Assembly (NCBI GenBank): GCA_027483605.1
Contig: JAIXUE010000006.1
Span: forward strand, 1 to 53,683
Origin: Cryomorphaceae bacterium
GTDB taxonomy: Bacteria > Bacteroidota > Bacteroidia > Flavobacteriales_D > Crocinitomicaceae
Length of the DNA: 53,683 bases
Reading direction: 5' to 3'
Under the pieces are notes generated by a model. That model was not told where the DNA came from. It worked only from the letters and a program-made list of their open reading frames with translations, and did not search any database. Made by a program: the position numbers and the translations under genes. This document shows, piece by piece, positions 1-8,247 of this stretch (position 1 is its first letter; every line of letters starts with the position of its first letter).

Positions 1-1323
1 CAGCGCTTTGAAAACCGCAACCAGCGCCCTGAGCAACAAAGACAGCAAGATCAAAACCAAAATAAAGGGCAAGATCACAATAGAACTCCGGATCACAACC
101 GAACTCAAGATCAGCACAGAGCACAAGATCCAAATAGAACGCAGCACAAACCGCAGCCAATACCTGAAAATACCGAAGAAGTACTCAAAGAAGAACATTT
201 TGACCTCGTCGGTATTGTATCTGCCGAAGGCGTTTTAGAAGTGATCCAAGATGGCTACGGCTTCTTGCGTTCATCTGACTACAACTACCTCCCTTCTCCC
301 GACGACATCTACGTTTCACAAAACCAAATCAAGCTTTTTGGGCTCAAAACCGGAGACACCGTCAAAGGCACCATTCGCCCGCCGAGAGAAGGAGAAAAAT
401 TCTTCCCGCTCGTTAAAGTAGAATCAATCAATGGTCGCGACCCCTCTTACATCAGAGACCGCGTGCCGTTTCAATACCTTACGCCTTTATTCCCTTCCGA
501 AAAATTCAAACTGACCGGGCACGCCCAAGAAACACTTTCTACGCGCGTCATGGATCTTTTTGCACCCATCGGGAAAGGCCAGCGCGGCATGATCGTCGCA
601 CAGCCTAAAACAGGTAAAACAATGTTGCTCAAAGACGTTGCGAACGCCATTGCAGCAAATCATCCAGAGACCTACCTCATTGTCTTGCTCATCGACGAAC
701 GTCCAGAAGAAGTGACAGACATGGCGCGTTCTGTCAAAGCAGAAGTCATTGCCTCTACCTTCGACGAACCTGCAGACCGCCACGTAAAAGTGGCCAATAT
801 GGTACTTGAAAAAGCAAAACGCATGGTCGAGTGCGGACACGACGTATGTATCCTACTCGATTCGATTACGCGTTTGGCGCGAGCTTACAACACCGTGTCT
901 CCTGCCTCAGGCAAGGTGCTCTCTGGTGGTGTAGACGCCAACGCACTTCATAAACCAAAAAGATTCTTTGGTTCAGCGCGTAAAATTGAAAACGGAGGCT
1001 CCCTTTCTATTCTCGCTACTGCACTTACCGAAACGGGTTCCAAAATGGATGAAGTCATCTTCGAAGAATTCAAAGGGACGGGTAACATGGAGCTCCAACT
1101 CGACAGAAAAATATCGAACCGCCGTATTTATCCAGCAATCGACATTACCGCTTCTGGAACGCGTCGCGAAGATTTACTCGTGGGTAAAGATGTCTTGCAA
1201 CGCGTTTGGCTCTTGCGCAAATTCATTGCCGACATGAACCCTGTGGAAGCCATGGAATTCATGAAATCTCACATGGAAAACACCCTCTCGAACGAAGAGT
1301 TTTTGGTCTCAATGAATAGCTAA
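1..1323 (+). CDS. rho: Transcription termination factor Rho (5' end outside window)
   Basis: Hexameric RNA helicase that ends transcription at Rho-dependent sites. The frame is open from base 1, so the true start lies upstream; a GTG at 241 is only an internal codon. The part before base 190 encodes a polar, disordered Q/N/R/D-rich tract, followed by the RNA-binding cold-shock-like domain (about 190-480), then the ATPase core. The Walker A motif QPKTGKT is encoded at about 601-621 and LIDERPEEV, typical of the Rho core, at about 691-717. The C-terminal half is full length and ends normally. N-terminal low-complexity extensions are known from Bacteroidota Rho proteins. The stop codon overlaps the start of the next gene by one base, suggesting co-transcription. 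Family assignment is certain; the start is unknown. Confidence 0.97.
   Translation, partial: QRFENRNQRPEQQRQQDQNQNKGQDHNRTPDHNRTQDQHRAQDPNRTQHKPQPIPENTEEVLKEEHFDLVGIVSAEGVLEVIQDGYGFLRSSDYNYLPSPDDIYVSQNQIKLFGLKTGDTVKGTIRPPREGEKFFPLVKVESINGRDPSYIRDRVPFQYLTPLFPSEKFKLTGHAQETLSTRVMDLFAPIGKGQRGMIVAQPKTGKTMLLKDVANAIAANHPETYLIVLLIDERPEEVTDMARSVKAEVIASTFDEPADRHVKVANMVLEKAKRMVECGHDVCILLDSITRLARAYNTVSPASGKVLSGGVDANALHKPKRFFGSARKIENGGSLSILATALTETGSKMDEVIFEEFKGTGNMELQLDRKISNRRIYPAIDITASGTRREDLLVGKDVLQRVWLLRKFIADMNPVEAMEFMKSHMENTLSNEEFLVSMNS
73..144 (+). repeat. Four degenerate 18-bp tandem repeats inside rho
   Basis: Units begin at 73, 91, 109 and 127, each starting GATC. They encode four hexapeptides of the form D-x-[NH]-R-[TA]-[PQ] ([24 protein letters not shown]) in the disordered N-terminal extension. 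Units differ at several bases, so they are old or under codon drift. Confidence 0.8.
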
Positions 1324-1865
1324 TGAAAAAAGGTTGGCTTTACGGTTTGGTTTTTGGCAGTTTTTGGATCGCATTCAAAATGCTCGCCTTTTTACTCGCC
1401 TATCAACTCGACCACATTCAGTTATTCGTGTTACTGAACATGGCCTTTCTGACGGCAGCAATCGCTTTGTTTATGTACCGTAAAAAGCGCTATGGCAATC
1501 CGGAGAGCAATATTTTAACCGATATCAAAGCAGGACTCAGCGTGGGCCTTCCTTATACATTAGTTGTGAGTTTTTTCTTGTTCTTTTACTATCAAAACAT
1601 CTATCCGGAATTCAACCAAAAGAAAAGAGCCGCTTACGAAGCACGCATGGACAGCCCCTCAGAAATTGCGGCCATTCGCGAAGCCAATAGTGCTTTGGAA
1701 AACAAAAGTGATGCAGAAATTGTAGAAATGGCGCGCAAAAACACAGCCATGATGTATGACCCGCAATTTACCTTAAGCGTGAGCTTATTGGCCTTGTTAG
1801 TCTACAGCACCCTCAACAGCTTGCTCATTGCGGTGATCTACCGCAGGGTTGTTTTTAGAGATTAG
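1323..1865 (+). CDS. DUF4199 family membrane protein
   Basis: Protein of 180 residues with four hydrophobic segments (about residues 5-27, 33-50, 72-92 and 150-173) and a charged stretch rich in E, K and A (about 95-145) between the third and fourth. This arrangement fits DUF4199, a family of small Bacteroidota inner-membrane proteins of unknown function. The ATG overlaps the rho stop (TAATG), so it is probably expressed from the rho transcript. Its 3' end overlaps the convergent mpl gene by 11 bases with no terminator between them. No catalytic motif is visible. The family call rests on topology and overall resemblance. Confidence 0.8.
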   Translation: MKKGWLYGLVFGSFWIAFKMLAFLLAYQLDHIQLFVLLNMAFLTAAIALFMYRKKRYGNPESNILTDIKAGLSVGLPYTLVVSFFLFFYYQNIYPEFNQKKRAAYEARMDSPSEIAAIREANSALENKSDAEIVEMARKNTAMMYDPQFTLSVSLLALLVYSTLNSLLIAVIYRRVVFRD

Positions 1866-3213
1866 CACACAACTGCTCGCCGAGCGCATCGTAATCTATC
1901 CCATCAAAATTTCCACTAGACATCATGAGCAGCACTTTGTTGTGCCAATCTTGCTTTGTGATAAAATCGAGCACAGCTTGCGTTTCAGTACAAATGAATA
2001 CGTTGCCGCCAAAACCAGCCTGAACTTCTGATACGTCTAAGGTAGGTAGTTTTTTATGCGCTACTACCTCAGGGCTGAAATAGACCAACGCCTGATCTGC
2101 AGCAGACATAGCGCCGTTATATTGCGGTAAAAATGCTTTTTGCAAAGAACTAAAGGTATGGAGTTCCATGCAAGCGATGACTTCCCTGTTAGGATATTGC
2201 TGCTTGACAGCAGCGGTTGTTGCTTTGAGCTTAGAAGGTGAGTGCGCAAAATCTTTATACAGCACAAAACTTTCTTTTTCAATCACTTTCTGCAAACGCT
2301 TACCTGCACCTGTAAAATCGGACATGGCATTTAGAAAATCTGGAGCTGCAATACCCATTTGCCCCGCAACGTACATTGCACCCATGAGATTTTGGAGGTT
2401 GTGTGCACCAAAAACTTGCAATTGATATTGTTGTCCTTCAAAGGTAAGTAAGGAGCCGTTTGCGTTTGGTTCAAAAACTGGCGTCTGATAAGGAAGCAAC
2501 GAAATTGCAGAAGCGTTTTCAGCAAGTCGCTGAATTTCAAGATCCTCTTGATTATAAATCAAAGCTCCGTTAGGTTCAATGAGCGAAATAAATGTTTCGA
2601 ATTGTTCGACGTAGTTTTCAAAGGTAGGGAAGACATTGATGTGATCCCAGGCAATGCCCGAGAGCAAGGCAATATGCGGTTTATAAAGATGGAATTTAGG
2701 ACGGCGATCAATAGGAGAGCTCAGGTATTCGTCACCCTCTAACACCATGAATTTGGCCTCTTTGGTGAGCTTTACCATGCAGTCGTAGCCTTCTAGTTGC
2801 GCGCCAACCATGTAATCGACATCTATTTTCAATTTGGCTACTGCATGCAGCAACATAGAGGTAATCGTTGTTTTGCCATGGCTACCACCAATCACTACCC
2901 TGATTTGCGACTTGCTTTGTTCGTAGAGGTATTCGGGGTAACTATAAATGGAAAGGCCCAATTTCTTTGCAGCTAAAAGCTCAGGATTGTCAGCTCTGGC
3001 ATGCATGCCTAAAATAACCGCAGAAAGCCCTGAATGTATGCGAGAAGGATCCCAGCCAAGCTGAACAGGAAGGATACCTTGCTTTTGAAGGCGGGTGCGG
3101 GAGGGTTCAAAGATTTCGTCATCTGAACCCGTTACCTCAAATCCTTTTCTAGAGAGTGCAATGGCGAGATTGTGCATTGCGCTGCCACCAATGGCAATAA
3201 AATGTACTTGCAT
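1855..3213 (-). CDS. mpl: UDP-N-acetylmuramate:L-Ala-gamma-D-Glu-meso-DAP ligase (Mpl)
   Basis: Cytoplasmic Mur-ligase family enzyme of 452 residues that re-attaches the recycled tripeptide L-Ala-D-Glu-mDAP to UDP-MurNAc. The N-terminus has the Rossmann-type start HFIAIGGSAMHNLA used for UDP binding. The ATP P-loop GGSHGKTTITS is at residues 109-119, and the central motif LEGDEYLSS and the DFAHSPSKLKATT segment of the C-terminal domain are present. The length fits Mpl rather than MurC. The gene starts 4 bases after the stop of the upstream secreted coiled-coil protein, so the two are probably one transcript. Peptidoglycan recycling implies meso-DAP in the cell wall. Confidence 0.95.
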   Translation of the reverse strand: MQVHFIAIGGSAMHNLAIALSRKGFEVTGSDDEIFEPSRTRLQKQGILPVQLGWDPSRIHSGLSAVILGMHARADNPELLAAKKLGLSIYSYPEYLYEQSKSQIRVVIGGSHGKTTITSMLLHAVAKLKIDVDYMVGAQLEGYDCMVKLTKEAKFMVLEGDEYLSSPIDRRPKFHLYKPHIALLSGIAWDHINVFPTFENYVEQFETFISLIEPNGALIYNQEDLEIQRLAENASAISLLPYQTPVFEPNANGSLLTFEGQQYQLQVFGAHNLQNLMGAMYVAGQMGIAAPDFLNAMSDFTGAGKRLQKVIEKESFVLYKDFAHSPSKLKATTAAVKQQYPNREVIACMELHTFSSLQKAFLPQYNGAMSAADQALVYFSPEVVAHKKLPTLDVSEVQAGFGGNVFICTETQAVLDFITKQDWHNKVLLMMSSGNFDGIDYDALGEQLCANL

Positions 3214-3217
3214 AAAC

Positions 3218-5737
3218 TTATTTGATCAAAACGTTGGCGCCGGTAGATTCATTGAACCAAATATACTCCGTACTGACTTGTCCGTCTCTTGTGAAATAAG
3301 TTTTGCCGTTTTCATCTGTGGTTTGCTCGAAAACAACTCCATGGCCATTAGGGTCTACAACCACTCTTCGGATAATGACTTTGGTCACATAACCTTCCTT
3401 GTTTTTTAATTGGTAAGTTTTTTCAGTGAGTGTATTTGGCGCAAAAAGCACGCCGTTTTCGTCTCGAAGATAATTAGGGGTTGTTTGAAGCTTAACAGTA
3501 GAAGCTGCCGTTTTTTGAATTTGTTCGTATTGGGCTTGCCCACCGTTTGAAGCACCCTCTTGTGCTACTTGTTTGGTATGCGCAACAACCTGACTGCGCT
3601 GATCGAGTTCAGTTCTAACTTTTTCATCGGTCACGGCTTGTTGCTTGAGTTGGAGCTCTTTTTGATTTTGAATGACGTTGAGGCGATCTAGCTCGTTTTG
3701 TTGGCGCAGCTCTGCCGCTTGTTTTTCAGTTTGAGATTGTTGGTCTTTGGCGTCTTTCCACACGGCAAGGTTAGTGGCGTTTTCTTGCTGGCGCTCGGCA
3801 GTGAAAGCCTCTCGGTTCTTGACGGCTACTTCATGCGCTTGTAAATCTCGCGCTTGATTGGCTTGCAGGTTATTTTGTGCTGCTGTATTTTGCTTGGTAT
3901 TGAGCTCTCGCTGTGCACGGGTCATTTCTAGTTGAGCGGCTGTTTCATAAGAACCGACTTGCGCGTTTTGTTGTGAAAAGTAGTTCTGATACTCCACCTC
4001 TGTGCGAATTTGTTGCTGGGTGCGATAAGGCGTTTCTTGTTTGGCATCACGGGTCTGTTGGAGGTCGTTGAATACCATAGAATTTTCTCCAGACACGGCT
4101 TCTCCGGGTGCGGAAAGACGAATTCCGGCAGGTTCTACCGGAACATCGGGCTTCACATTAGCCACTTGAACTGGCTTCAAAATTTCGCGAAGGGAATCGA
4201 TGCTTTTTTGAAGAGCTGGTAATTCAGTAGGTTTTAAATGTTGTTGTTGGGCCTGCCCCACTGCGTGGACTTTTTCTAAGGCCTTGAAAGCAGCCGCGTT
4301 GTCTTTGACTTTTACCAATAAATAGGCCGCTTTGCGATCGTTGTAATACGTCTCCATTGTAGCGATCTTTTCCTTAAGCGCAATGACTTCAGGCTCGTTT
4401 TGACGGCTTTTCATGGGGTCTGAATTCAAGATGGATTTCGCGGTACCATAAAATTGTGGTCCTTTATTGAAATTTTCATTCGCTTTTGCCAATTGGTTTT
4501 GATAGACCTGAGACATGGAGTTAATCCCTTCTGTAACGCGTTTCATGCCGGCTTGCAATTCTTTGGAATAAGAATCAATGAGGGCTTGCTTGTGAAAGAG
4601 TGCAATTTGCTTATCGGCCTTTTTGTAGGTTTCAAGCGCAAGGTCGTATTTCTTTTGAAGGTATTGGTCATTAGCCAACTTCATGGTTTTCTTGAGTTCT
4701 GACTCATTTTGAATATCGAAACGGAGGTCCTTGAGTAGACTCAACTGCATCGTGACGGTCTCCTTTTCAGTAGGTTTGATGAGCTGTGCTTCTTTGTACT
4801 TGGCTTCAGCTTCATCGTATTTTTTGGCTGTAACAAGTGCCGCAGCCGCATGAATTGCTTTTTGAAATGCTTGTGTTTTGGCTTGGGCATCGGCAGCTTC
4901 ATTGCGCAACTGCGCGATTTGTTGCATTTCGGAATTGACTTTTGGCTGATTAGGAAGCACTGCATCGGCTGCCTTGAGTTTGGCTGCTGCTAGATTGAGG
5001 TCGCCAGCATTTTTAGCGGCGATGGCCTCTTGAAGCAATATGTTTTGCTGGGCTTCGTCTTGAGAGCGTTTGAGTGCTGCTGCTTTTTGGTCAATGATTT
5101 GCTTTTTCTGTTGACTGGCTGTGGCGTCGTTAGGACGAATAACTAGAATGGAGTCAAGAAATGGAATGGCGTTTTCGGGCTGGTTGGCCGTTATTTGCTG
5201 ATTGGCTAGTTGCATGAGGCGCGCAACAGATTTTTGATCAATGGCAAACTGATACGCCTCCTTTGCTTTGGCATCTGCCGCTGATTTCACCAAAGGCACC
5301 TGAACCAAAGCACCTGAAGACCACACATATTTGTCAGTGACTTGATTTTTAGCAAAATTGAGATCGACGTCTGCTTTGAGCTCGTACATTTCACAGTTCA
5401 GGTTGCGAGCGAGTTGCAAACCATTCTGGCTATTAGACTGACCTTGTAGGGTGGTGAGGTCGAATAAAATCAATTTAGTAAGGTAAGCTCCTTTGGTGAG
5501 GCGCAGTTGAATTGGTAAGCCTTGTGAGATTTTAGCTGAAATATAAAATTGTCCACTTTGGTCGCTCAGGACTTTGGTCAGGACGGCATCTTGCTGCATG
5601 AGGTCTATACTCACACCATAGAGCTCTTTTTGATCGAGCAAATTGGTGGCGCGGCCTTCAATGACCACAAGAAAATCGCGTTGCGCAAAAAGCCCAACAG
5701 GCAGAAACAATAATGCAAGTAAGAGTTGTTTGATCAT
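3218..5737 (-). CDS. Secreted coiled-coil/TPR-like protein with N-terminal carboxypeptidase-regulatory-like fold
   Basis: Protein of 839 residues with a signal peptide (residues 1-18, ending LFAQ), so it is exported to the periplasm or surface. Residues about 24-115 look like a CarboxypepD_reg-type beta sandwich (EGRATNLLDQKELYGVSIDL). Residues about 155-470 are helical with TPR-like repeats rich in A, K and Q (for example AIPFLDSILVIRPNDATASQ and LVTAKKYDEAEAKYKEAQLI). Residues about 575-745 are a Gln/Glu-rich coiled coil. The last 65 residues form a separate folded segment (YQLKNKEGYVTKVIIRR). No enzyme motif was recognised. It is co-directional with mpl, 4 bases away, which hints at an envelope role. 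The function is unknown, and it could be a structural or scaffold protein. Confidence 0.75.
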   Translation of the reverse strand: MIKQLLLALLFLPVGLFAQRDFLVVIEGRATNLLDQKELYGVSIDLMQQDAVLTKVLSDQSGQFYISAKISQGLPIQLRLTKGAYLTKLILFDLTTLQGQSNSQNGLQLARNLNCEMYELKADVDLNFAKNQVTDKYVWSSGALVQVPLVKSAADAKAKEAYQFAIDQKSVARLMQLANQQITANQPENAIPFLDSILVIRPNDATASQQKKQIIDQKAAALKRSQDEAQQNILLQEAIAAKNAGDLNLAAAKLKAADAVLPNQPKVNSEMQQIAQLRNEAADAQAKTQAFQKAIHAAAALVTAKKYDEAEAKYKEAQLIKPTEKETVTMQLSLLKDLRFDIQNESELKKTMKLANDQYLQKKYDLALETYKKADKQIALFHKQALIDSYSKELQAGMKRVTEGINSMSQVYQNQLAKANENFNKGPQFYGTAKSILNSDPMKSRQNEPEVIALKEKIATMETYYNDRKAAYLLVKVKDNAAAFKALEKVHAVGQAQQQHLKPTELPALQKSIDSLREILKPVQVANVKPDVPVEPAGIRLSAPGEAVSGENSMVFNDLQQTRDAKQETPYRTQQQIRTEVEYQNYFSQQNAQVGSYETAAQLEMTRAQRELNTKQNTAAQNNLQANQARDLQAHEVAVKNREAFTAERQQENATNLAVWKDAKDQQSQTEKQAAELRQQNELDRLNVIQNQKELQLKQQAVTDEKVRTELDQRSQVVAHTKQVAQEGASNGGQAQYEQIQKTAASTVKLQTTPNYLRDENGVLFAPNTLTEKTYQLKNKEGYVTKVIIRRVVVDPNGHGVVFEQTTDENGKTYFTRDGQVSTEYIWFNESTGANVLIK

Positions 5738-5781
5738 GGCGAACAGCTATTAGTCAAATGAACCAATTCAACGCAATTTGG

Positions 5782-5789
5782 TACATTTG
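5782..5789 (+). promoter_or_regulatory. Promoter -7 element TACATTTG for the FAD oxidoreductase
   Basis: Exact match to the Bacteroidota -7 consensus TAnnTTTG. It lies inside the reading frame that would follow the upstream ATG at 5758, which argues that translation starts at the ATG at 5830, about 40 bases downstream. Confidence 0.6.
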
Positions 5790-5829
5790 TTTCGAACACA
5801 AATTTGCTAAAAATCAACGAGTAAAAAAA

Positions 5830-6951
5830 ATGCTACGCTTTGATCAATTGAGTTTCTGGGAACGCGAGCAATATCTCGTAGGCAACACCTTCGTAATTGT
5901 GGGTGCAGGTCTTGTAGGGATGTCTACTGCACTCTCGCTTCACAAGCGTTTTCCGAACGAAAAAATCCTGTTGCTAGAACGCGGCTACCTCCCCACTGGC
6001 GCGAGCACTAAAAACGCAGGCTTTGCCTGCTTTGGAAGTCCGACAGAACTCCAAGATGACTTCCAACATATCGATGAAGAAAAGGTATGGCAAACCATTG
6101 CGCTGCGGCTCAAGGGGCTAGAACAACTCAAAAAAAGAGTGGGCGAAGCGCCGATGCACTACCGAAACTGTGGTTCTTGGGACTTAATTGGCGCGCAAGA
6201 ACCCGACATCAATTCTGATTTCATCGCTTACTTGAACGCGGAATTCAAAATGAGGTTTGGCCTAGAAGAAGTATACCGAAAAGACCCCGATTTTCAGGCT
6301 AAATTTGGGTTTCAAGGATATCAAGCCGCTTATTTCAATGCTTTTGAAGGAGCTATCGACACCGCTCAAATGATTGCACAACTCTACCAACAATGTGTTG
6401 CCGCAGGTATTCATTTCTTATTTGCTACCGAAGTTAAAAAGTGGGAAACAAGTGAAGATAAAGTTTGCATTGAAACTGCACATGGCGAACTCTTCGCCCA
6501 ACACCTATTCTTGTGTACTAATGGTTTTGCTCAGGCTTATTTTCAAGATGAACTCAGGCCTGCACGCGCGCAAGTTTTAGTAACCAAAGCCCTTGCGCAT
6601 CAGGTGAGTGGCACCTTTCACAGCGATCGCGGTTATTATTATTTTAGAGATATCGGCGGGCGTATTTTATTAGGTGGAGGTCGGCAGCTCGACTTTGAGA
6701 CCGAGACCACAACTGCATTTGAAAAAAACGAGCGCATCAGGCAAGCGCTGCTGCGTAAACTCCAAGAGGAAATCTTACCTGGGCAAGCATTTGAAATTGA
6801 TTACGAGTGGTCGGGGATTATGTGTGTAGGGGCTGAAAAAAAACCAATTATCCGGTCCTTGAACAAAAACGTGCACGCAGGTGTTCGTATGGGAGGTATG
6901 GGCGTGGCAATTGGTTCCGCTGTCGGTGAAGCCTTAAGCAAATTGGTTTAA
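5830..6951 (+). CDS. FAD-dependent oxidoreductase, DAO (D-amino-acid oxidase/DadA-like) family
   Basis: Flavoprotein of 373 residues. The dinucleotide-binding motif VIVGAGLVGMSTALSL is followed by the acidic end of the second strand (LLLERG), and GASTKNAGFACFG is typical of DAO-type enzymes. Near the C-terminus, EWSGIMCVGAEKKPII and GGMGVAIGSAVGEALS close the FAD site. Substrate is probably an amino acid or amine, but which one cannot be read from the sequence. I chose the ATG at 5830 because a clear promoter element sits at 5782-5789, inside the longer frame that begins at 5758. It is followed one base later by a DUF2452 gene, so the two are likely co-transcribed. It diverges from the secreted coiled-coil protein. 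Confidence 0.85.
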   Translation: MLRFDQLSFWEREQYLVGNTFVIVGAGLVGMSTALSLHKRFPNEKILLLERGYLPTGASTKNAGFACFGSPTELQDDFQHIDEEKVWQTIALRLKGLEQLKKRVGEAPMHYRNCGSWDLIGAQEPDINSDFIAYLNAEFKMRFGLEEVYRKDPDFQAKFGFQGYQAAYFNAFEGAIDTAQMIAQLYQQCVAAGIHFLFATEVKKWETSEDKVCIETAHGELFAQHLFLCTNGFAQAYFQDELRPARAQVLVTKALAHQVSGTFHSDRGYYYFRDIGGRILLGGGRQLDFETETTTAFEKNERIRQALLRKLQEEILPGQAFEIDYEWSGIMCVGAEKKPIIRSLNKNVHAGVRMGGMGVAIGSAVGEALSKLV

Positions 6952-6952
6952 T

Positions 6953-7429
6953 ATGAAACAAGCAAAGCAGTCTAACGAAGAATTTATCAACCCGATTGAC
7001 CCAGATAAAATTGCCGTGAATCCGCATTTGCTCCCTTACGCCCACACCGTGGGGGGAGCGGTCATTAAACCCGAAGATACCGGAAAACTCAAGGGCCGTG
7101 CACTCAGTGCCATGAACCAACAGACCGACATGCAGCTCTCACAAATCTATGAGCAAATGCAATTGTTGGCTGCTCAAGCTCAAAAAATCCAGGTCCGCAA
7201 ATCGATCTCAGACTACATCTATCAAACAGAGCTGCGCTTTGAACCCTTGATCAACCACACCTATCACCTCTATCGCAAAGCGGACCAAAAACTCATGCTC
7301 TCTTTAATTGGGCCGCAGTCTTGGGGCAAATCAGGTGCAACGCTTACCTATTTGGCAAGTGTCAAGTTACTCGCTGACCACACTTGGGAAGTCCTCGAAC
7401 AAAATCCAGACTTTGATTTCAACGGATAA
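6953..7429 (+). CDS. DUF2452 family protein
   Basis: Soluble protein of 158 residues without a signal peptide. It resembles DUF2452, a small family of unknown function: the N-terminal part INPIDPDKIAVNPHLLPYAH and TVGGAVIKPEDTGKLKGRAL, then a helical region and a C-terminal part with HTYHLYRK and LSLIGPQSWG. The start codon is one base after the stop of the FAD oxidoreductase, so the genes are likely translated from one message. Its 3' end overlaps the convergent yaaA gene by 11 bases. No catalytic residues are evident. Confidence 0.8.
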   Translation: MKQAKQSNEEFINPIDPDKIAVNPHLLPYAHTVGGAVIKPEDTGKLKGRALSAMNQQTDMQLSQIYEQMQLLAAQAQKIQVRKSISDYIYQTELRFEPLINHTYHLYRKADQKLMLSLIGPQSWGKSGATLTYLASVKLLADHTWEVLEQNPDFDFNG

Positions 7430-8168
7430 AGACCAATTCGTTTTCACTTGAATTTGCTGAACTGTAACGATAACCTAAATCGTCGAAACCTTTGATAGCA
7501 AGAGGCTCATTGATCTGCTGAGTTGCACACCAACGGGCCATTGTGCCGCGTGCTTGCTTCGCAAAAACCGACACAGCCTTTAGTTGTCCATTTTTTGACT
7601 CCAAAAAATGAGGTGTAATGAAACGTGTTCTCAAACGCTCATCCTGCAATAAATCGCTGTATTCTGAACTGGCCAAATTCAGAATTTGCTCGTCGCTGTC
7701 AAGAATATTGAGCAGGTGTTTTTCAATATGCGGGCGCCAATAAGCATACAAAGATTGCCCTTTCGGAGCCACCCCGCGTTGGGCCATCTCTAAGCGATAC
7801 GGCTCTATATTTTCTGCTGCACTCAAAACGCCATACAAGCCAGACAAAATCCAAAGATGCTTTTGAAGATAGGCTAATTCTCCTTCAGACAATTGTGCGG
7901 CATTGAGGGCTTTAAAAGCTTCTCCGATGTACGCAAATATTGCCGGGGACACATTAGATTGATTGGCTTTTTCTCCCCATTTTTGAAACATGACATAGGT
8001 TTCTTTCGCTTTCTCTTCGGAAAGTTTCATCTGGACAGCAAAGTCAGCCACTGTCCATTTTTTCAGTATTTGAATAAGGCTTTTGGTCTCTTTTGTGAAA
8101 GGTAAAGGGCTAGTCGCGATCGGCGGATACGACCGCATGAGTTTGGCAGGAGACAAAAGAATTTTCAT
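7419..8168 (-). CDS. yaaA: Peroxide stress protein YaaA (UPF0246/DUF328)
   Basis: Protein of 249 residues starting MKILLSPAKLM, the hallmark N-terminus of the YaaA family. Further family segments are ALYGVLSAAENIEPYRLEM, NLASSEYSDLL and AKQARGTMARW. In E. coli YaaA lowers free intracellular iron and so limits oxidative damage. A frame open to 8216 would add 16 residues, but family alignment favours the ATG at 8168. A TAAATTTA sequence lies at 8174-8181, only five bases upstream of this start, so the message may be leaderless. The gene converges on DUF2452 with an 11-base overlap. Confidence 0.92.
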   Translation of the reverse strand: MKILLSPAKLMRSYPPIATSPLPFTKETKSLIQILKKWTVADFAVQMKLSEEKAKETYVMFQKWGEKANQSNVSPAIFAYIGEAFKALNAAQLSEGELAYLQKHLWILSGLYGVLSAAENIEPYRLEMAQRGVAPKGQSLYAYWRPHIEKHLLNILDSDEQILNLASSEYSDLLQDERLRTRFITPHFLESKNGQLKAVSVFAKQARGTMARWCATQQINEPLAIKGFDDLGYRYSSANSSENELVFIR

Positions 8169-8247
8169 AGTGGTAAATTTAGTTGGAAAGCGTTTATTTT
8201 CTAAACAAAATTTCATAATTTCAGCGTGCTAAACTCAAAACTACCCT

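Noticed and set aside
8..238. Lysine/threonine-rich open frame of 76 codons at the window start
   Set aside because: It is the shifted reading of the repeat-rich rho extension; the rho frame is continuous through the same bases.
5758..5829. Upstream ATG that would lengthen the FAD oxidoreductase by 24 residues
   Set aside because: A clear TAnnTTTG element lies inside this stretch, and the family begins near the ATG at 5830.
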